64,000 nt of DNA from Pseudomonas lalucatii (GCF_018398425.1 NZ_JADPMV010000001.1:806001-870000), one strand, 5' to 3'; shown: positions 30,106-39,213, counted from the first letter of the stretch. Program-made: numbers and translations. The notes: generated by a model not told the origin, from the letters alone.

Positions 30106-30239
30106 TTGCCCGGCCGATGCGTGCACCACCGATTGCCGAAACAGCCGCTGCAGACGGCTCAAAGTAGCGCCTTGGGAATGATCGATAGGCGCTGGAATGA
30201 GTGTAAAATCGACCGCTGGCTGGCCGTTTCAGGCAGCCC

Positions 30240-30250
30240 AAGAACAACAA
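30240..30250 (+). promoter_or_regulatory. AAGAACAACAA motif in the leader of the GlxA-type regulator
   Basis: It matches AAnAANAA twice. It lies 76 bases before the proposed GTG start, further away than in other genes here, so a Crc/Hfq effect is less certain. Confidence 0.3.
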
Positions 30251-30325
30251 GAGCCTCAGTAGACTCCCTTGCGCCTGCGTGCATTGCGCGAAAGGGCGAC
30301 AGCTACTGCAGTGGAGGTTTTTCAA

Positions 30326-31342
30326 GTGGCGCAAACGTCAAATACATTGAAGCCGGTCGAAAGCCCGCTCAGGGGGGCGCCGGAACCTCGAGTGAAAACC
30401 TTTGGCTTCCTGCTTACCCCCAACTTCACCACCATCGGCTTCGCCTGTGCGATAGAGACCCTGCGCATGGCCAACCTGGCCGCCCGACGCACCCTCTACC
30501 GATCGCTGCTGATCGCCACTGACCACGAACTGGTGCGCGCCAGCAACGGCATGTGCGTGGTACCCGATCACTCGATCGCCGATGCGCCGGAATTGGACGC
30601 ACTGTTCGTGGTGGGCTCCAACCCGATTCCGAGCAAGCACGACCGCAACCTGCTCAACTGGCTGCGCAAGCTGGCCCACCAGGACGTGCCGCTGGGCGGC
30701 ATCTGCACCGGCAGTCACCTGCTGGCCAGCGCCGACCTGCTGAAGGGCCACCGCTGCACCATTCACTGGGAAGACATCGAGCAGCTCAAGGAGAAGTTTC
30801 CCGGGATCATCATCTCCAACCAGCTGTTCGAGTTGGACCGCAACCGCTACACCTGCTCCGGCGGCACCGCCTCCATGGACATGACCCTGCAGCTGATCGC
30901 CCGCGAACCCGGTGGCGCGGAGATTGCCGAGCATGCTGCGGAGCTGCTGCTGTGCGATCGCATGCGTGGCTCCCGCGAGCAGCAGCGGGTGCCGCTGCGG
31001 CAAAAACTCGGACACGCCCAGCCCAAGCTCAGTCAGATAGTCGCGATCATGGAGGCCAACCTGGAAGAGCCTCTGGAGCTGGAAGAGCTCGCCCAGCTCA
31101 ACGAGGTGTCGGTGCGCCAACTGGAGCGACTGTTCCACAAGTACCTGGAGCGCAAGCCCAGCCAGTACTACCTGGAGCTACGCCTGAACCGCGCCCGTGA
31201 TCTGCTGCTGCGCACTGACGCTCAGGTGCGCGACATCTCCCTGTCCTGTGGCTTCGCTTCACCGGCGCACTTCTCCAAGTGCTACAGCCGCCTGTTTGGC
31301 CATTCTCCGCGTGACGAACGCAAACAGAGCGCACTGGGATAG
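30326..31342 (+). CDS. GlxA-family AraC-type regulator beside the sox operon
   Basis: A 338-residue regulator with a DJ-1/PfpI-like sensor domain (about 20-195, with the elbow GGICTGSHLLA) and a C-terminal AraC DNA-binding domain with two helix-turn-helix units (VSVRQLERLFHKYL and ASPAHFSKCYSRLF). The start is GTG at 30326, chosen because GGAGG lies eight bases upstream; an earlier TTG at 30269 lacks such a site. It is divergent from glyA-soxBDAG and shares the gap with operator copy A. The family includes the glycine betaine and sarcosine regulators GbdR and SouR, so control of creatine/sarcosine use is likely. Which inducer it senses cannot be read from sequence. Confidence 0.88.
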   Translation: MAQTSNTLKPVESPLRGAPEPRVKTFGFLLTPNFTTIGFACAIETLRMANLAARRTLYRSLLIATDHELVRASNGMCVVPDHSIADAPELDALFVVGSNPIPSKHDRNLLNWLRKLAHQDVPLGGICTGSHLLASADLLKGHRCTIHWEDIEQLKEKFPGIIISNQLFELDRNRYTCSGGTASMDMTLQLIAREPGGAEIAEHAAELLLCDRMRGSREQQRVPLRQKLGHAQPKLSQIVAIMEANLEEPLELEELAQLNEVSVRQLERLFHKYLERKPSQYYLELRLNRARDLLLRTDAQVRDISLSCGFASPAHFSKCYSRLFGHSPRDERKQSALG

Positions 31343-31450
31343 CTCTTGAGGCAGCGGATAGCGCCGAGTCATATCTCGCTCACCAAACCTAATTCCTCGC
31401 CCCAACCTCGCCTTCATGGCCGGCGCCCTTGCGCAGAGACCGCAAAACGC

Positions 31451-31483
31451 AAAAGGGCCACTGACTGCGCCGAGTCAGTGGCC
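31451..31483 (-). terminator. intrinsic terminator of the symporter gene
   Basis: GGCCACTGACT (31456-31466) and AGTCAGTGGCC (31473-31483) form an 11-bp stem. On the minus strand CCTTTTGCGTTTTG follows. It lies 18 bases after the symporter stop and may also serve the regulator on the plus strand. Confidence 0.8.
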
Positions 31484-31501
31484 ACTCCTGGAACTGATGG
31501 T

Positions 31502-32959
31502 TTATCGCGCCCGTTGCGGTAGCGACACCCGAGTCCGGGTCAACATGGAGACGGCGACATAGATGATGGATGAGGCCAGGCAGCCGATCAGCGGCCCCTC
31601 GACCCAACCGATATCGGTGCTCAGCAGCAGGCCACCGCTGGTGAAGAAGCCCACCAGCATCGCCACCAGGGCGCCGGCCACGTTGCCCTGCCAAAAGGTG
31701 GAGATGAACACCGGGCCGATCATCGCCGCCAGCAGGGTGCCGGAGCCGAGAATACCCAGCCAGGACAGCATGAACGGCGGCGCATACATCATCATCAGCA
31801 GCCCCAGCAGCCCGAGCGCCACGACGGCCACACGGTTGACGGTCAGGGCATGGGGCGAGTCCACCTCGGCGTGCTTGTTCAGCGCCAGGCGCAGGTCATG
31901 GGAGGTTGCCGACGCCACGGTGTGTAGCATCGAGTTGGCGGTGGACTTCATGGCGAAGATGATGAACAGGGTGATGATCCCCTGCAGAGCCGGATGCATG
32001 AACGTCTGCAGGTACATCGGCATGGCGCTGTCCGGGTCGGCCAGTTGCGGACCGAAGGCGCGCATGTACAGGCCAACCAGCGGGATCAGGCTGAGCAGCG
32101 CGCCGAGAATCGCCACGTAGATGCCGACCTTGTGCATCTTCACGTTCGGCTTGAAGGCGAGGAAACGGATCGCCATGTACGGCAGCACCGCGGCAAACAG
32201 GAAGGCATAGGGCAGAACCAGGAATACCGAACCCTTGCTGGTCCCATAGGGCGCCGCAGTCTCCGGATTGAGCAGGTTGGGATTGATGGTGTTGAGGTTG
32301 GCCTGCCACTGGCCCAGGTCGACGCTGGTGAACATCTGGACCATGATCACGATCGCCGCCAACGCCATGCCGCAGACCATCACGGTATCGGTCCAGGCCA
32401 CGGCGGCCAGGCCGCCGAGCATGGTGTAAAGGATGATCACCGAGATCATCAACCAGGCGCTGCTGGTCATCTCGATATTCAACCAGGACGCGCCGAGCAT
32501 GCCGACCGCCTTGATCTGGCTGACCAGAAACACCATCAGCAGGATGATGGTCATGAACGCCGCCACGCCCTGCAGCAGGCGCCCACCGGCACCGCCGCCG
32601 TGAATCTGGCCGATGTACTCGGGGATGGTATTGCTGCCCATGTGGATGGCGCGATTCTGCATGTGATTGGCGAAGAACAGCACCGCGATCATGATCGCAG
32701 GGGCGAAGAAGAAGTTGCCCAGCAACTCGATGGCACCGAACTCGTAAGCCACCGCCGGCGACCCCATGAAACCCCAGCCGCTGAAGCCGGTGGCCACTAT
32801 GGTGCTCGCACCGACAAAAGCGCCGAGACTCCTGCCCGCAAGCAGGAAGCCACCCTCGTCGCTGTCCTTGACCTTGCGCGAGGAGAGGAAGCCGATCCCG
32901 ATCATCACCGCGAAGGTGAGGATCAGCAGGCCCCAGTTGAACAGTTCATAGAAGTCCAT
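31502..32959 (-). CDS. sodium:solute symporter (SSS family)
   Basis: A 485-residue inner-membrane protein with about 13 hydrophobic helices. Family marks include FLLAGRSLGAFVGASTIVATGFSG, the conserved GGLAAVAWTDTV after helix 5, and a long C-terminal helix set. It starts at 32959 (MDFYELFNW), five bases after a 37-codon membrane gene, and ends at a strong terminator. It lies downstream of creatinase copy 1 on the same strand, so creatine, creatinine or sarcosine uptake is the likely job. The real substrate is unproven. Confidence 0.9.
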   Translation of the reverse strand: MDFYELFNWGLLILTFAVMIGIGFLSSRKVKDSDEGGFLLAGRSLGAFVGASTIVATGFSGWGFMGSPAVAYEFGAIELLGNFFFAPAIMIAVLFFANHMQNRAIHMGSNTIPEYIGQIHGGGAGGRLLQGVAAFMTIILLMVFLVSQIKAVGMLGASWLNIEMTSSAWLMISVIILYTMLGGLAAVAWTDTVMVCGMALAAIVIMVQMFTSVDLGQWQANLNTINPNLLNPETAAPYGTSKGSVFLVLPYAFLFAAVLPYMAIRFLAFKPNVKMHKVGIYVAILGALLSLIPLVGLYMRAFGPQLADPDSAMPMYLQTFMHPALQGIITLFIIFAMKSTANSMLHTVASATSHDLRLALNKHAEVDSPHALTVNRVAVVALGLLGLLMMMYAPPFMLSWLGILGSGTLLAAMIGPVFISTFWQGNVAGALVAMLVGFFTSGGLLLSTDIGWVEGPLIGCLASSIIYVAVSMLTRTRVSLPQRAR

Positions 32960-32964
32960 CGCGC

Positions 32965-33078
32965 TCACCCTCGCTGCCTGGCTTGTTTTTTGGCAGAGCG
33001 GCACAGATAGGTTCCGGCCGCAATCAGGAACATGAGAATGTTGAGCGCTACGAAGAGCGTAATTACCCAGGAATTCAT
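32965..33078 (-). CDS. 37-residue membrane protein, probable symporter accessory subunit
   Basis: The predicted peptide starts MNSWVITLFVALNILM, has one transmembrane helix (about residues 4-27) and a basic tail (CRSAKKQARQRG). It ends five bases before the symporter start. TGAGGC lies about 10 bases upstream of the ATG. Tiny one-helix proteins are known partners of some SSS and NSS transporters; position and topology support the same here. It is too short for homology to be certain. Confidence 0.6.
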   Translation of the reverse strand: MNSWVITLFVALNILMFLIAAGTYLCRSAKKQARQRG

Positions 33079-33286
33079 AACAAATGCCTCATTATTGTAT
33101 TTGTAATAACTGCTGAAGCAGCAACGAAACAACGCAGCGCACTTAACTCGGCCAATGCGTTTCATCACAACTTCACACACTGAGCGCCGTCCGGATGGAC
33201 GCGATAAAGCCTTCCCTTCGAATTCGTCCTTAAGACTGCTGATCGGCGCCGTATCGAGGCGCTGGTTGAGTCAACTCAGCCGTGGC

Positions 33287-33318
33287 GCAGCCGTGCCCCG
33301 CGTGGAGGGCACGGCTGC
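33287..33318 (-). terminator. strong hairpin after creatinase copy 1
   Basis: GCAGCCGTGCCC (33287-33298) and GGGCACGGCTGC (33307-33318) form a perfect 12-bp stem with an eight-base loop, nine bases after the creatinase stop. There is no T-run on either side. It may attenuate transcription into the symporter genes rather than end it. The gap 33079-33327 holds nothing else named. Confidence 0.45.
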
Positions 33319-33327
33319 GACCGAGCA

Positions 33328-34539
33328 TCACTTGCGAATGATGTTTTTCTCCGGCCCGTACGGGAATTTGGTGATGTTCTCCGCGCCTTGCTCGTTGACG
33401 ATCAGGATGTCGTGCTCGCGGTAGCCACCGGCACCCGGACGGCCTTCCGGCAGCATGATCATCGGCTCCATGGACACCACCATGCCCGGCTCCAGCACCG
33501 TGTCGATGTCCTCGCGCAGTTCCAGCCCGGCCTCGCGGCCGTAGTAGTGGCTGAGGGTGCCGAAGGAGTGGCCGTAGCCGAAGGTGCGGTACTGCAGCAG
33601 GTCGTGCTTGAGGAAGATCTCGTTCAGCTCGCGGGCGATATCGCTGCAACGCATGCCCGGCTTGATCAGCTTGAGCCCGGCCTCGTGCACCTCGACGTTG
33701 GCCAGCCACAGGCGCAGATGGTCGTCGGAGCAGTGGTCGAGGAACAGGGTGCGCTCCAGCGCGGTGTAGTAGCCGGCGATCATCGGAAAGCAGTTCAGGC
33801 TGAGGATGTCGCCCTTGTTCACCTTGCGCGTGGTGACCGGGTTGTGCGCGCCGTCGGTGTTGATGCCGGACTGGAACCAGGTCCAGGTGTCCATCAGCTC
33901 GACGTCCGGGAAGGTGCGGGCAATCTCGCGCACCATGGCCTGGGTGGCGTGCAGGGCCACTTCGTATTCCGGCACCTGGTCACGCAGCGCCTCGACCACC
34001 GCGGCGCCACCGATGTCGGCGATGCGCGCGCCATGGCGGATCATCTCGTGCTCTTCGGCGGACTTGATCATGCGCATGCCCATGCACGGCGCGGCGATGT
34101 CGACCAGCTCGGCGTCCGGGTAGCGGGCGGCCAGCTTGGCGCGGTTCTGCAGGTTGATATGGTCGTACTCGATGCCGATGCGGCGCGCCTTCGGCAGCGC
34201 CTGCTGGATGGCAACGAAGTAGTTGTCGCGCTGCCAGTCGGTGTAGACGATGTTGTCGGTACCGGCGGTGCGACGCCACGGCTGGCCACCGTCGATGTTG
34301 GCGCTGATGCTGACCACGTCGTCCTGGGTCACCACCAGGGCATAGGGACGACCGAACGAGCAGAACAGGAAGTCGCTGTAGTAGTTGATGTTGTGGTACG
34401 AGGTGAAGACTGCGGCGTCGATGTCCTGGGCGGCCATATGGGCGCGCAGCTTGGCCTGGCGGTTGACATACTCCTGGGCGGAGAAAGTGGATTTGACCTT
34501 TTCGCCGTTCTGAATCCGGATCGTCTGGGGCATCTGCAT
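33328..34539 (-). CDS. creatinase (creatine amidinohydrolase), copy 1
   Basis: Creatinase splits creatine into sarcosine and urea in the cytoplasm. The 403-residue protein matches Pseudomonas creatinase over its whole length. The known catalytic residues are in place: His232 (in TDGAHNPV), Glu262, Arg335 and Glu358. The start MQMPQT at 34539 is preceded by AAGGA. It differs from copy 2 (37991) by eight amino acids (positions 5, 13, 16, 25, 74, 134, 138, 367). Its promoter contains shared operator copy B. It is followed by the symporter genes, which suggests a uptake-plus-hydrolysis unit. Confidence 0.96.
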   Translation of the reverse strand: MQMPQTIRIQNGEKVKSTFSAQEYVNRQAKLRAHMAAQDIDAAVFTSYHNINYYSDFLFCSFGRPYALVVTQDDVVSISANIDGGQPWRRTAGTDNIVYTDWQRDNYFVAIQQALPKARRIGIEYDHINLQNRAKLAARYPDAELVDIAAPCMGMRMIKSAEEHEMIRHGARIADIGGAAVVEALRDQVPEYEVALHATQAMVREIARTFPDVELMDTWTWFQSGINTDGAHNPVTTRKVNKGDILSLNCFPMIAGYYTALERTLFLDHCSDDHLRLWLANVEVHEAGLKLIKPGMRCSDIARELNEIFLKHDLLQYRTFGYGHSFGTLSHYYGREAGLELREDIDTVLEPGMVVSMEPMIMLPEGRPGAGGYREHDILIVNEQGAENITKFPYGPEKNIIRK

Positions 34540-34550
34540 GGCGTGAATCC

Positions 34551-34558
34551 TTTTTGTT
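34551..34558 (-). promoter_or_regulatory. AACAAAAA motif before creatinase copy 1 (Crc/Hfq-type)
   Basis: In the mRNA sense GGAAAACAAAAAGGATTC precedes the start by 11 bases and includes the AAGGA ribosome site. It fits AAnAANAA and is identical in front of copy 2. Confidence 0.45.
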
Positions 34559-34601
34559 TTCCAGTGACTCGACCCGCCGGTTTGGCGAGCCGTTGGAAAG
34601 C

Positions 34602-34658
34602 ATTGCACCAGATGCCCCCATGCCTTTTTTGTACATTCCCGACCCGAAATTGGTCAGA
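34602..34658 (-). promoter_or_regulatory. creatinase copy 1 promoter with shared operator (copy B)
   Basis: Operator core CCGACCCGAAATTGGTCA (plus sense) at 34639-34656 has the dyad GACC-N7-GGTC. On the minus strand GTACAAAAAAGGC follows, and TGCAAT (34607-34602) is the -10-like hexamer, 29 bases from the operator edge. There is no good -35, as expected for an activator-dependent promoter. Confidence 0.7.
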
Positions 34659-34780
34659 TCCGCTTCCCTTCTCTGGGCATTTCCAGGCCTGAGCGTTCCT
34701 TGGCCTGTCGCGCCTGTCCTGACGCCCTGCCATCAGCCCACACGGTCTCTGTTGCCACAACAAGAAGCACAGACAGCACA

Positions 34781-34810
34781 AAGCCACGGACTTCTCCAGG
34801 TCCGTGGCTT
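34781..34810 (-). terminator. intrinsic terminator of the creatininase-BCCT operon
   Basis: AAGCCACGGA (34781-34790) and TCCGTGGCTT (34801-34810) form a 10-bp stem about 70 bases after the BCCT stop. The U-rich side is weak on the minus strand (CTTTGTGCTG), better on the plus strand (CTTTGTTCTT). Confidence 0.7.
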
Positions 34811-34877
34811 TGTTCTTATGGGCGTTTCACTTTCGGTACCCGAGTGGGTGCCAGTATGGGCACCGTCCTTTTCTGAC

Positions 34878-36518
34878 TCAGTCCTTGGCGATGCTCTCTT
34901 GCCGCAATGCCCGCACCAAACTCAGGCACATCAGCAGCATGATCACAGAGAACGGCAGCGCACTGGCGATGGCGGCAGTCTGCAGGGTCGCCAACGAAGC
35001 CGCGCCTCCCGCCACCAGCAGCACGCCCGCTACCACGCCCTGCTGCACGCCCCAGAACACACGATGGCGGGTGGCGGTATGCACAGCACCATGGGACATG
35101 ATGGTGGTCATCACCAGGGTTGCCGAGTCCGAAGAGGTGATGAAGTAGGTGGCAACCAGTACCGCGCCCAACCAGAGTGCCATGGTGCCCAGGCCGCCCA
35201 GCGACATGGAGTCGACAGTGGCGAAGAAGGCATTGGCCACATCCTTGGAAACCGCGGCACTGATGCCCCCGTCGGCGAAAAGTTCATTGCTCACCGCGGT
35301 GCCACCAAAGGCGACGACCCAGACGAAGGTCAACAGAGAGGACACGCCTATTACGCCGAGAATGAACTCGCGGATGGTGCGGCCACGGGAAACGCGGGCG
35401 ATGAACACGCCAACAAAAGGCGCCCAGGACAACCACCAGCCCCAATAGAACACCGTCCACCAACCCTGCCAGCTCGATTTCCAGCCTTCCCACTTGGCCG
35501 GGTCCTGATGGCTGGCGTCGGTCCAGAAACTCATTTCGATGAAGCTTGCCAGATAATCGCCAGTGGCATCGACCAGCGACATGATCAGGTAACGCGACGG
35601 TCCCCAGATGAAGAAGAACAACACGAGCGCCACGGTCAGCCAGATGTTCAGCTCGCTGAGGCGTTTGACTCCTCGATCCACGCCAGACACCGCGGAGACC
35701 ATCGCCACCAGGGTGATCACGGCGATTATCGCCAGTTGCACCACTACCGAACTGTCCAGCCCGACCAGGCGGCTCAGACCCGCGTTGATCTGCTGCGCAC
35801 CAAGGCCCAGAGAAGTTGCGACGCCGAAGATGGTGGCAAGAATGGCCATGATGTCCACGGTATGGCCGAGGGCACCATCCATGCGTTTGCCGAACAGTGG
35901 CCGCAGCGTGGAGCGGATGGTCAGCGGCAATCCCTTTCTGTATGCGGCATAGGCCAGGGCCAACGCCACGATGCAGTAGATCGACCAGGCATGCAGCCCC
36001 CAGTGGAAAAAGGTGATACGCATGGCACTTTCCGCCGCCTCTGCGCTCATGCCCTCGGCCGCAAACGGGTTGCTCTGCAAGTGAAAGATGGGCTCGGCGA
36101 TGCTCCAGAAGATCAGCCCGATGCCCTGGCCGGCGGAAAACACCATGGCGAACCAGGAGAAATAGCCATATTGCGGTCTCTCGTCGACGCCCCCGAGGCG
36201 GATGCTGCCGAAGCGGCTGAACGCCAGCCACCCATTAAAGAACAGGAACAAGGCGGCGATCAGCACGTAGTACCAGGTGAAGTAGTAGGTGATGCCGCTG
36301 CGCACCCGGTCGAAGAACGCCGCGGCCTCCTCCTGAAAGCCCAGTACCGCGAAAATCACGCCGACGATAATCGCCAGTGAGCCAAGGGTGACGACTGGGT
36401 TCAGGCCCTTGAGCCAGGGACTCTGCGAGATCGCTACACTGGCCTCGTGCAAGTCACTCTTGAAGTCGTGACTCAACAGCCTGGGCGCGGCCTCGACCGC
36501 GCATTCTTCTGGTTTCAT
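34878..36518 (-). CDS. BCCT-family transporter (betaine/carnitine/choline type)
   Basis: A 546-residue inner-membrane transporter with about 12 helices. The family signature is clear: GQGIGLIFWSIAEP and the Trp-rich helix WTVFYWGWWLSWAPFVGVFIARVSRG. BCCT proteins move quaternary or methylated amines. The gene follows creatininase by 56 bases in the same operon, so creatinine or creatine is the likely cargo, although the substrate cannot be read from sequence. It is the second uptake system of the island. Confidence 0.92.
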   Translation of the reverse strand: MKPEECAVEAAPRLLSHDFKSDLHEASVAISQSPWLKGLNPVVTLGSLAIIVGVIFAVLGFQEEAAAFFDRVRSGITYYFTWYYVLIAALFLFFNGWLAFSRFGSIRLGGVDERPQYGYFSWFAMVFSAGQGIGLIFWSIAEPIFHLQSNPFAAEGMSAEAAESAMRITFFHWGLHAWSIYCIVALALAYAAYRKGLPLTIRSTLRPLFGKRMDGALGHTVDIMAILATIFGVATSLGLGAQQINAGLSRLVGLDSSVVVQLAIIAVITLVAMVSAVSGVDRGVKRLSELNIWLTVALVLFFFIWGPSRYLIMSLVDATGDYLASFIEMSFWTDASHQDPAKWEGWKSSWQGWWTVFYWGWWLSWAPFVGVFIARVSRGRTIREFILGVIGVSSLLTFVWVVAFGGTAVSNELFADGGISAAVSKDVANAFFATVDSMSLGGLGTMALWLGAVLVATYFITSSDSATLVMTTIMSHGAVHTATRHRVFWGVQQGVVAGVLLVAGGAASLATLQTAAIASALPFSVIMLLMCLSLVRALRQESIAKD

Positions 36519-36533
36519 CTTTCAGCCCTCTGA

Positions 36534-36541
36534 TTGTTGTT
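36534..36541 (-). promoter_or_regulatory. AACAACAA motif before the BCCT gene (Crc/Hfq-type)
   Basis: In the mRNA sense CACAACAACAATCAGAGGG places the motif 15 bases upstream of the start and just before the ribosome site. It suggests translational control of this second cistron by Crc/Hfq. Confidence 0.5.
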
Positions 36542-36574
36542 GTGGGTGCTGGTCAAACGTATGCGGCGGCCGAA

Positions 36575-37360
36575 TCAGGGAATCGGTTCGAATGCCTCCT
36601 GCAGCGCGGCGGCGATTCCCGCGACGCAGACCTCAAGGATCAGTTCCCCCTTTTCCCGGCTGGCGCCGCGCGCGGAGGACAGGGTGCCGGACGCAGGCGT
36701 TCGCTGCGGCACAATGGGGAAGACGTCATAGGGGGGGAAACTTGCAGGGGGATGATCGACGACACGGGTCATGTCGACGAGCTCGGGGTACAACGCCAAC
36801 ATCAGCGAGGTCTCGAATACACCGCCATGCTCGATGTCCCAGCCGAGGAAGCCCTCAGGGTAGAGCTGGGCGATAACCTGCGGATCGTTCACGAAGTCCC
36901 AGTAGGAGAGCAGTACCACTTTGAAATCGTCGATGCCCGCGTAACGCAGTTCGCGCAGGGCTAGGTCGATACCCTCAACCACGAACATCGAGTTCTCATA
37001 GTGCCCGTTCATCAGCACCAGCCTGCGCGCACCATGGCGTGCGAGCTCACGGATGATGTCCTGCACCGTGCCGGTGAGGGTGGCGCCATCCAGGCTGGTA
37101 GTGCCTGGAAAGTGATTTCCGCCTCCGGACTTCTGTTGTGACTTGTATCCGTACTGCAGCCCCGGCAGGACCAACGCACCAATACGCTCGGCGACCCGCT
37201 GGCATACGGCAGTAGGCAGCAGCACATCGACGTTCATGCACATATGGTGACCGTGCTGCTCCAATGCACCTACCGGCAACATCAGCACGCAATCGCCTCG
37301 ACTGACCCTGGATTCGTATTCCTTCCAGGTCAGTTCGCCTACAAAAACGCTTCTAGTCAT
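36575..37360 (-). CDS. crnA: creatininase (creatinine amidohydrolase)
   Basis: The enzyme opens creatinine to creatine. The 261-residue product matches Pseudomonas creatininase along its full length. Metal ligands known from the P. putida enzyme are in place: Glu34, His36 and Asp45 in ALEQHGHHMCMNVD, then the NGHYENS motif. The start at 37360 has AGGAGA upstream; an open extension to 37660 crosses the promoter and is not coding. It forms an operon with the BCCT transporter under operator copy C. Confidence 0.96.
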   Translation of the reverse strand: MTRSVFVGELTWKEYESRVSRGDCVLMLPVGALEQHGHHMCMNVDVLLPTAVCQRVAERIGALVLPGLQYGYKSQQKSGGGNHFPGTTSLDGATLTGTVQDIIRELARHGARRLVLMNGHYENSMFVVEGIDLALRELRYAGIDDFKVVLLSYWDFVNDPQVIAQLYPEGFLGWDIEHGGVFETSLMLALYPELVDMTRVVDHPPASFPPYDVFPIVPQRTPASGTLSSARGASREKGELILEVCVAGIAAALQEAFEPIP

Positions 37361-37409
37361 CGATTCATCTCCTGAGAGTGCAGGCACAGATGGCCTCTCA
37401 CTGCCTGGC

Positions 37410-37466
37410 ATTGCAGCAGAAGCAGCAGTGCCGTTTTTGTACATATCCGACCCTAAGTTGGTCACA
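37410..37466 (-). promoter_or_regulatory. creatininase promoter with shared operator (copy C)
   Basis: Operator TATCCGACCCTAAGTTGG plus TCACA (plus sense, 37444-37466) keeps the GACC-N7-GGTC dyad. On the minus strand ATGTACAAAAACGGC follows and TGCAAT (37415-37410) is the -10-like hexamer, with the same 29-base offset as the other copies. Confidence 0.7.
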
Positions 37467-37990
37467 CTCGCCAGGATGCGGGTCAGCGCGCGCCTATGTG
37501 CCGCCTCGTTGATCATCCGCCCGCCCTCCACGGCGCGGCAGCGGCGGCCAGCACCTCCAGCTAATGCCCGTGCTTTAGCTGCCTGTGCGAACAACCGAGT
37601 GGCGGCGATGGGGGTAGAACCGCCAACCATTGAGTTGGCAGTACTGACGTAGGCGGCCAAGATGCGGGATCAGGATCAGGCTCCCGCTGCCCGGTTTGCC
37701 CCAGACTCACTGCAACCTAACTCGGGATACTGATGAGTCTTACGCCGCCACGACTTCATCGCGGAGTAATTGGGTAGATTGAGAGCGAACCTCTTCATGA
37801 ACCGATAATAGGATTCGCAGCGCCCTGCATCAGACAGTATTTTTTCCGGGGTGACGCCCAAAATGAATCATGCGCCCCTTGCGCGCACAACACCTGAAAC
37901 GGGCAAGAAGGCACGGAGGTCTTGGCTCCTCCGCACCTTGTGAGCCAGGAACATCGTAATCAGGCAGCGTTGCACCGCCTGTGACGAACG
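37467..37990. other. gene-free gap upstream of the creatininase promoter
   Basis: I see no supportable gene. A 61-codon minus-strand frame (37676-37861) has no ribosome site and no family resemblance. A short CGGAGG/CCTCCG hairpin (37914-37933) lies 58 bases after the stop of creatinase copy 2 and could end its transcript. Base composition is less GC-rich than in the flanking genes. Confidence 0.5.
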
Positions 37991-39202
37991 TTACTTGCGA
38001 ATGATGTTTTTCTCCGGCCCGTACGGGAATTTGGTGATGTTCTCCGCGCCCTGCTCGTTGACGATCAGGATGTCGTGCTCGCGGTAGCCACCGGCACCCG
38101 GCAGACCTTCCGGCAGCATGATCATCGGCTCCATGGACACCACCATGCCCGGCTCGAGCACCGTGTCGATGTCCTCGCGCAGCTCCAGCCCGGCTTCGCG
38201 GCCGTAGTAGTGGCTGAGGGTGCCGAAGGAGTGGCCGTAGCCGAAGGTGCGGTACTGCAGCAGGTCGTGCTTGAGGAAGATCTCGTTCAGCTCACGGGCG
38301 ATATCGCTGCAGCGCATGCCCGGCTTGATCAGCTTGAGACCCGCCTCGTGCACTTCGACGTTGGCCAGCCACAGACGCAGGTGGTCGTCGGAGCAGTGGT
38401 CGAGGAACAGGGTGCGCTCCAGCGCGGTGTAGTAGCCGGCGATCATCGGGAAGCAGTTCAGGCTGAGGATGTCGCCCTTGTTCACCTTGCGGGTGGTGAC
38501 CGGGTTGTGCGCGCCGTCGGTGTTGATGCCGGACTGGAACCAGGTCCAGGTGTCCATCAGCTCGACGTCCGGGAAGGTGCGGGCGATCTCGCGCACCATG
38601 GCCTGGGTGGCATGCAGGGCCACTTCGTACTCCGGCACCTGGTCACGCAGCGCCTCGACCACCGCGGCGCCGCCGATGTCGGCGATACGCGCACCGTGAC
38701 GGATCATCTCGTGCTCTTCGGCGGACTTGATCATGCGCATGCCCATGCACGGGGCGGCGATGTCGACCAGCTCGGCATCCGGGTAGCGGTCGGCCAGCTT
38801 GACGCGGTTCTGCAGGTTGATGTGGTCGTATTCGATGCCGATGCGGCGCGCCTTCGGCAGCGCCTGCTGGATGGCGACGAAGTAGTTGTCGCGCTGCCAG
38901 TCGGTGTAGACGATGTTGTCGGTGCCGGCGGTGCGGCGCCACGGCTGGCCACCGTCGATGTTGGCGCTGATGCTGACCACCGCGTCCTGGGTCACCACCA
39001 GGGCGTAGGGACGACCGAAGGAGCAGAACAGGAAGTCGCTGTAGTAGTTGATGTTGTGGTACGAGGTGAAGACCGCGGCGTCGATGTCCTGGGCGGCCAT
39101 GTGGGCGCGCAGTTTGGCCTGGCGGTTGGCATACTCCTGGGCGGAGAAGGTGGAGTTGACCTTGTCGCCGTTCTGAATCCGGATCGTCTTGGGCATCTGC
39201 AT
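37991..39202 (-). CDS. creatinase (creatine amidinohydrolase), copy 2
   Basis: The 403-residue second creatinase is about 98 percent identical to copy 1. Catalytic His232, Glu262, Arg335 and Glu358 are kept. Of the two, copy 2 is nearer to the characterised P. putida enzyme at several differing places (MQMPK, NGDKV, EYANRQ, PEGLPG). The silent-site differences show that the duplication is not brand new. The 5' leader and promoter are duplicated as well, including operator copy D. It is a single-gene unit between a gene-free gap and the terminator of the serine dehydratase operon. Confidence 0.96.
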   Translation of the reverse strand: MQMPKTIRIQNGDKVNSTFSAQEYANRQAKLRAHMAAQDIDAAVFTSYHNINYYSDFLFCSFGRPYALVVTQDAVVSISANIDGGQPWRRTAGTDNIVYTDWQRDNYFVAIQQALPKARRIGIEYDHINLQNRVKLADRYPDAELVDIAAPCMGMRMIKSAEEHEMIRHGARIADIGGAAVVEALRDQVPEYEVALHATQAMVREIARTFPDVELMDTWTWFQSGINTDGAHNPVTTRKVNKGDILSLNCFPMIAGYYTALERTLFLDHCSDDHLRLWLANVEVHEAGLKLIKPGMRCSDIARELNEIFLKHDLLQYRTFGYGHSFGTLSHYYGREAGLELREDIDTVLEPGMVVSMEPMIMLPEGLPGAGGYREHDILIVNEQGAENITKFPYGPEKNIIRK

Positions 39203-39213
39203 GGCGTGAATCC

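Noticed and set aside
37676..37861. A 61-codon frame on the minus strand in the creatinase-creatininase gap
   Set aside because: No ribosome binding site, no recognisable family, and no conserved neighbour link; it may be a fragment of something lost but cannot be supported.
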